A DNA stretch of 64,000 nt from Sweltsa coloradensis (Eukaryota > Arthropoda > Insecta > Plecoptera > Chloroperlidae): NCBI GenBank assembly GCA_024449915.1, contig JAMZAV010000436.1:372001-436000 (forward strand). Direction: 5' to 3'. The translations under genes and the position numbers were made by a program. How positions within the stretch are numbered: position 1 is the stretch's first letter; each line of letters begins with the position of its first letter. Shown one piece after another: positions 58,906 to 64,000 of the stretch. The notes under the pieces were generated by a model. The model did no database searches. It worked only from the letters and a program-made list of their open reading frames with translations, and had not been told where the DNA came from.

Positions 58906-59696
58906 AATTTTTGAATCTCCAATAATAAAATTAGATATTACGAATTTGCACAGATTATGTTGAGACATCGTTGGTAAAATTTCATTTATGTTGTGAATCT
59001 TGTCTTATGGAGTACACTGGATCTTACCCCGGCTGCAGCGTCAGTGGTGGTGGTTCAAGCATAACGCGCGAGACTCTGATTCGGGAGGTCCCGGATTAGA
59101 ATCCCGCCATCGGCAATGACACCGCATAATGGCCTTACGGTTGACGCGCCTCTTAAACCAACTAAACTCAAACCCCTAGTATTTAAACTTTTTATGTCAA
59201 TCAACTCACATGCAATTGTTCCCCTGTACTCAATACATGGCTCGATCACTCGTCTTACAACGAGTTTGGCGCTTTCCTTAGTTAGGCCTATTGACCATTG
59301 AAGATAGTAAGCTATATTTAGAAAATGTGCTCAGATCGCGCAATACTAACATTCTTACTTTACATTTTGGTGCAAACTACAGCCCGATAGGACAGACGAT
59401 GGAGCTTCCACTTCCAAGTGATCCAGATTAAACCCCTGCATTCTGCGTCAAATTCTCTTTTGCTCTAGCTCATCCATGCAACAGTCTTAATAACGACGAT
59501 AGTTCTTGAACAAAGATTGTCTGTTATGTATACAGATTTGATAAAGTGAAGTGTAGGTGAACAACGAAGCTTGGCATCCATGCCTATGCCAAACAAAAAA
59601 CACACAAACACATTTCTATTACTGAAATGAAACCCTTCAATAAAAAATATACAACAGTTACAATAAAAACAACAACAAAAAATATATACCAATATA
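58906..59696. repeat. tRNA-like SINE head and truncated M1; remainder unrecognised
   Basis: 59046-59119: GGTGGTTCAAGCATAACGC (A-box-like) and CCCGGATTAGAATCCCG (B-box-like). M1 lacking its left end follows at 59121-59281 (GCATAATGGCCTTACGGTTG through CTTACAACGAGTTTGGCG). 59282-59696 shows nothing. Confidence 0.5.
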
Positions 59697-60347
59697 ATTA
59701 TCAAACTTAAATGCAAGTGTTCCCGGGTACTCAACATATGACTCGCTCACTCGTCTAACAACGACTTTGGCGTTTTCCTAGTTTAGTTGGCTAAGGCGCC
59801 CTTATACCCGAAATGTGGGAGACCTGGGTTCAATCCCCTGGTCGGGAAAGATTTTGTAATTTCTGGATTGTATTTAAAAAATTATTAAACATGTTTTGAA
59901 ATGCATATAACGCAGTGTAGTAATCATCTGTGACAAAACTATGGAAAACATAGCCAGGACAAAATACGTGTAACGATCGCAAGGTTTATTCCATCTCCCA
60001 GCTCTATTTGGGGGTATGCAAGATTCGATACACCTTGGACACTTCATTTCACACCCAGACAAATATCAAACAAAAACTATTTTTTTTATAACAAAACCAT
60101 TGTCGCTCAAATAATTCCTACACATAAGCAGACTATTTTTCAATTTATTCTTTCTTATAGGTTTAAATCGCAATGGATCTAGCTGATTTTGTTAGCAGTT
60201 CTCAGCAAACTCGTACCAGATGTCTGTTTAAAATTTCAGCGCAATCTGTTCACCGATTCGGCTGAATTTAGACGTACAGACGTACAGAATCACGGAAGAG
60301 ACGATTTTCTTGTATGGTTTCCTCAGTCGCTTCGCTCCCTCGTCTAA
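59697..60347 (+). repeat. M1 right end plus S1 SINE-like composite, copy 4
   Basis: M1 right end 59697-59781 ending GCGTTTTCCTAG. S1 head TTTAGTTGGCTAAGGCGCCC, B-box-like GACCTGGGTTCAATCCCC, tail TTTAAAATTTCAGCGCAATC, and end TCAGTCGCTTCGCTCCCTCG, TCTAA. Confidence 0.65.
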
Positions 60348-61657
60348 TAAATGAATACCATCACAAATAATCGCTACGCGCATGTGTTCTAGCGCATGGC
60401 TATGAGGTGACGGGAGTCTTCTTTGTAAAACTGTGTCACTTGAAAGTTTTTCCCTACGCTCCCGTCAACCAAGGTGTCTTGCAATAAACCGAGATTAATC
60501 CATACCCCGGCAAGTCTAGCGCGGTACAGAGTCAATATTAGCGCGCGCCGCGCTCCTAGATTTCCGACAACGTGAGTTAACTCCCCCGCGGTGAAAATCC
60601 AGAATATTTAAGAGAAAAGATGTTTTCGAAAACTTTCTAAATGTAAATTCAGAATAGATCTATCATTTTCAGCTGTCGCTGGAGTTTGTCCGGCTACGGG
60701 GAGCTTACATTATCCAACGACATCTGTAGCACTCGAGAAGTGACATTAATTGTGTCCCGTCTGCATGCGTTCCCGCGAGCCCAGGCAATAAAGTAAAATA
60801 ACTATAACTTTTGTGATAATGCGCTTTCAGTTTTTGATCACCATAACTTGTGACTAGTGACTATAAGTTTGTCACTGAAGATGAGCACCTCTGACCACAC
60901 GATCACAAAGCCTCTGAACACAAGGTTGGAGCGCAGGTCCGAAGTCTTTTAAACCAAGGGACGCGAGTTGTGATTTGTGTTCACAAGACACGTTTATTGT
61001 TTTATTATTTATAAATATATATGTAATGAATATTGTTTGTTGTTCTATTACCTATGACTCTTAAGTTACGCAAAGCTACAAAAAAACACTAAGATATGTG
61101 AACAATTGTATTATAAATATCGAAGGGAACCTTGGTATTTTGCTCTTTCATCACACGTCAAAAGCTAAACATATCTACCTTGGCACCTACAATAATATAC
61201 ATGCCCAGCATTTTTTTAAAGTATATATAAAGAAGGTCGCTATATATCGCTAGTTCAGAATGTAGAACTCTAAGTACTGATTTTGGGCTAAAGTTTGATT
61301 CTATTGTTTTATGTTTCTGTATTAAATGTTAAAATTTACACCTGGTTATAACATGCATCAAGTATAGGGGGGAGACGAATCACAACTCACAAGTATACGA
61401 GATATGGATTGTCAATACTTATGTGCTTGCTAATCAGGTTCAGCATAGCACATGTATCTTAAATTCAATTTTTAAGGGTAAATATTAATTTAAACAAACA
61501 AAATGAATATAAAACATTTTCAAATACAATTTATTATTACCATTATATTTACCCGAGATATAACGTACATTTGATTTATTTTCTGTTTAAACAATAACAT
61601 TTAAAAGTCTAAAACTTGTTTTTCTTAACATATACCCTGTCACACAGGTCGTTGCTT
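60348..61657. other. AT-rich DNA without recognised features
   Basis: GTGACGGGAG (about 60398) and CTCCCGTCA (about 60460) form a small imperfect hairpin. Otherwise nothing. Confidence 0.45.
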
Positions 61658-62110
61658 CCCTTCTCTATTAAATTTGCACTATTGGGCTACATTGCCTGTT
61701 GCACTAGTGAGCCAGCGATTTAGCCGCGGTCGTTTAACCAGTTCCCACTCGAACACTGAAGTTAAGCAACATCGGGCGTGGTCAGGGGTTGAGTGGGTCG
61801 CCGCTCTGCCCTGAAACACACGTATATCGCTGGCTAGAGCAGACTAGGGTTCGTAAGCTTGTTTGACGGCTTCGTTCTCCTTGGCACCGTCTGCTCGGCA
61901 GTCCGGGTTAGTGGAGGAACCAATATGACTGTCAAAAGTTACACCGTCCTTTCGGATGGGACGTAAAGCCGTTGGTCCCCTTGGTACTTTTCGGTAGGAG
62001 TAGGCTATGTGCCGGTACCGGGTTTCCCCTCCTCCCTTCTCTATTAAATTTGCACTAGTGGGCTTCATTGCCTGTTGCAAATAGAGACATAAATAAATAA
62101 TAAATAATTA
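61658..62110 (+). mobile_element. 5S-rRNA-derived SINE-like element with duplicated tail
   Basis: Head 61711-61825 resembles 5S rRNA: GAACACTGAAGTTAAGCAAC then ATCGGGCGTGGTCAG and a GAGTGGGTCGCCG block match the internal promoter region of animal 5S genes. The 5' strand and the terminal stem are degenerate. The body contains CCTTTCGGATGGGACGTAAA and GCCG, resembling a conserved SINE central domain known from 5S-headed SINEs. A 46-bp tail (61658-61703 and 62034-62079, TTCTCTATTAAATTTGCACT) lies on both sides, 376 bp apart, and (AAAT)-like sequence follows to 62110. Not a functional 5S gene. Confidence 0.7.
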
Positions 62111-62134
62111 AAAGTCTGCTTATCTCAATCAAGC

Positions 62135-64000
62135 TGTCTTGTACTGTGATGTTGAACCAGCCTACATACCTCGCATACCGCAAGCCATGTCGGACGGCGA
62201 AGTGTGATACGATATGTTGAAGCAAATACTCAGACACGCGCGGTTGTAGGCCTAAACCTTACACCAACACTCACTCCTACTCTACAGAACTCTCGCAGTG
62301 TACGCGTCATATCTGGAATGGGTAGGGTACTTTGTAGCGTTGCCCGAGAGTTACTGCCAGCAACATGACGAGTATTCACGATACACACGGCCGTTTGGAA
62401 AAATATTAAAAACTTGTACTTGCGATGTTGAACAGCCTAATACCTCGCTACCCCGTCAAACCTGTCGGACGGGGGAAGTGGATACGGATATGTTGAAGCA
62501 AATACCGGCTGTAGGCCCTAAATTTAACCCCAAACTCCACCCCTACTCTACAGAACTCCGCAGTGTACGCGTCATATCATGTGACATGGGTATAGGATTC
62601 TTTTTTAGCGTCTGTCACTGAGAGTTACTGCCCGCAACATGCAGTATTCACGTACATACGGCTCGTAGGAACTATATTAATCTTTTTACTGCGATGTTGA
62701 AAACCCGCCTACATACCTCGCATACCTCAGTCAAGCCCATGTCGGACGGCGAAGTGTGATCGAATGTTTTAAGCAAATACTCGGCTTTGGCCCCAAACCT
62801 TACCCCAACACTACTCCCCACTCTACAGAACTTTTCGCAGTGTAGCGTCATTCATGCTGACATGGGTATAGGTACTTTGAGCGTTCCACTGAGAGTTTAC
62901 TGCCCGCAACATGACGAGTATTCACGATACTACGGGTCGTAGGAACTATATTAATCTTGTACTGGATGGAACCAGCCTACATACCTCGCATACCCAGTCA
63001 AGCCATGTCGGACGGCGAAATGTGATACGATAGTTTTAAACAAATACTCGGCTGTAGGGGCCCAAACCTTACCCCCCAAACACTCACTCCCCACTCTACA
63101 AAAATCTGCAGTGTACGCGTCATATCATGCGACTGGGGATAGGATACTTTTAGCGTTTGCACTGAGGTTCTGCCAGCAAAAATAACGAGTATTCACGATA
63201 AAAATACGGCTCGTAGGAACTTATAATTGTATGGATGCTGAACAGCCACATTTTCCTCGCATACCTCAGTCAAGCCATGTCGGACGGGAAGTGTGATACG
63301 ATATGTTGAGGCAAATCTCGGGGTGTAGGCCTAAAAATTACCCCAACATCACTCCTACTCTACAGAACTTCCCCCGTGTAAGGTCATATCATGCTACATG
63401 GGTAGGAAAATTGTAGCGTTTGCCACGAGAGTTACTGCAGCAACATGACGAGTATTTTACGAACATACGGTCGAGGAACTATATTAACTTGTACTGCGAT
63501 GTGAAAACCCCGCCTAAAATACCCCGCAACCTCAGTCCCAAGCCAGTCGGACGGCAAATTGATACGATATGTTGAAGCAAATACTCGGGTGTAGGCCCCA
63601 AACCTTTCCCCAACACTCACTCCTACTCTACAGAAAAACTCGCAGTGTAGCGTCATATCATGTGACATGGGAGGATCTTTGTAGCGCGCCCTGAGAGTTT
63701 ACGCCAGCACATGACGAGTATTCACGATACACACGGCCGTAGGAAAATATATTAATTTGTACGTGATGTTAAACCAGCCTACATACCTCGCACACCTCAG
63801 CAAGCCATGTCGGACGGGAAATGTGATACGATATGTTAAGCAAAATACTCGGCTTTTAGCCCCAAACCCTTTCCCCCAACACTCCCCCCCTACTCTACAG
63901 AACTTGCAGTGTACGCGTCATATCATGCTGGGCAGGGTAGGATTTTTTGTAGCGTTTTTTCCCCTGAAGTTTTTTTGCCAGCAACGACGAGTATTCACGA
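62135..64000. repeat. Satellite array, unit about 270 bp, continues past the right edge
   Basis: AGTATTCACG-type markers recur at 62371, 62643, 62917, 63188, 63451, 63717 and 63990 (spacing 263-274). Other unit landmarks are CATACCTCGCATACC, AAGCCATGTCGGACGGCGAA, CACTCCTACTCTACAGAACT and GTGTACGCGTCATATCATG. Units differ mainly by short indels and homopolymer runs. ORFs here are artefacts. Confidence 0.95.

Noticed and set aside
61711..61825. A working 5S rRNA gene
   Set aside because: Only the internal promoter region matches; the terminal stem and 5' strand are degenerate, and SINE-like body and tail follow.

Overview
The window looks like nuclear DNA of an invertebrate animal. It is AT-rich (about 36% G+C by eye), full of microsatellites and short dispersed repeats, and has very few genes. 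Spliceosomal or single-exon protein remnants, Penelope-like and non-LTR retrotransposons, tRNA- and 5S-derived SINE-like sequences and MITEs all fit a metazoan. The F-box/LRR family and the SINE style suggest an arthropod, but I cannot name the species. The palindrome TAGGCCTA is strongly over-represented.

The only cellular protein genes I recognise are two F-box/leucine-rich-repeat paralogues. They lie at opposite ends of the window in opposite orientation: 588 to 1 on the minus strand, running off the left edge, and 57455-58667 on the plus strand. They share their 5' flanks as well, so this is an inverted segmental duplication about 56 kb apart. Each copy has one different single-base indel that breaks its frame, so each is either a young pseudogene or carries a consensus error.

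Left block (1.4-10.3 kb). Nested repeats lead into a tRNA-derived repeat unit arranged as a ~200-bp near-perfect inverted repeat, with a 328-bp PIF/Harbinger-type MITE inserted in one tRNA-like head (TSD TTA). A Penelope-like retroelement follows. A long but frameshifted minus-strand copy (4853-7898) is joined head-to-head to a 5'-truncated plus-strand copy (7899-9012) with an intact GIY-YIG endonuclease reading frame. AT-rich or TAA microsatellites border the pair on both sides.

Middle block (10-40 kb). Mostly unrecognised AT-rich DNA with scattered MITEs (684 bp at 12204-12887 with TSD TAA; the M1 family; a candidate at 18901-19059), small SINE-like families, and a 5'-truncated jockey/CR1-type LINE (28787-31103, minus). 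A 760-bp hAT-like element with an exact 8-bp TSD interrupts the LINE coding region.

Right block (40-64 kb). A ~269-bp satellite array (40488-44469, about 15 units), more M1 and tRNA-SINE composites, the second F-box gene, a 5S-rRNA-derived SINE-like element (61658-62110), and a second ~270-bp array (62135 to the right edge). In both arrays many units carry homopolymer-type differences that look like consensus error.

I found no convincing operon-like or multi-gene system. The most interesting material is the mobile-element architecture: the inverted Penelope pair with a hammerhead-like core, the shared 3' ends of three repeat families, and an 18-bp motif conserved at ten places. Repeat families named X, Y, M1, S1, R3 and R4 below are my own labels.
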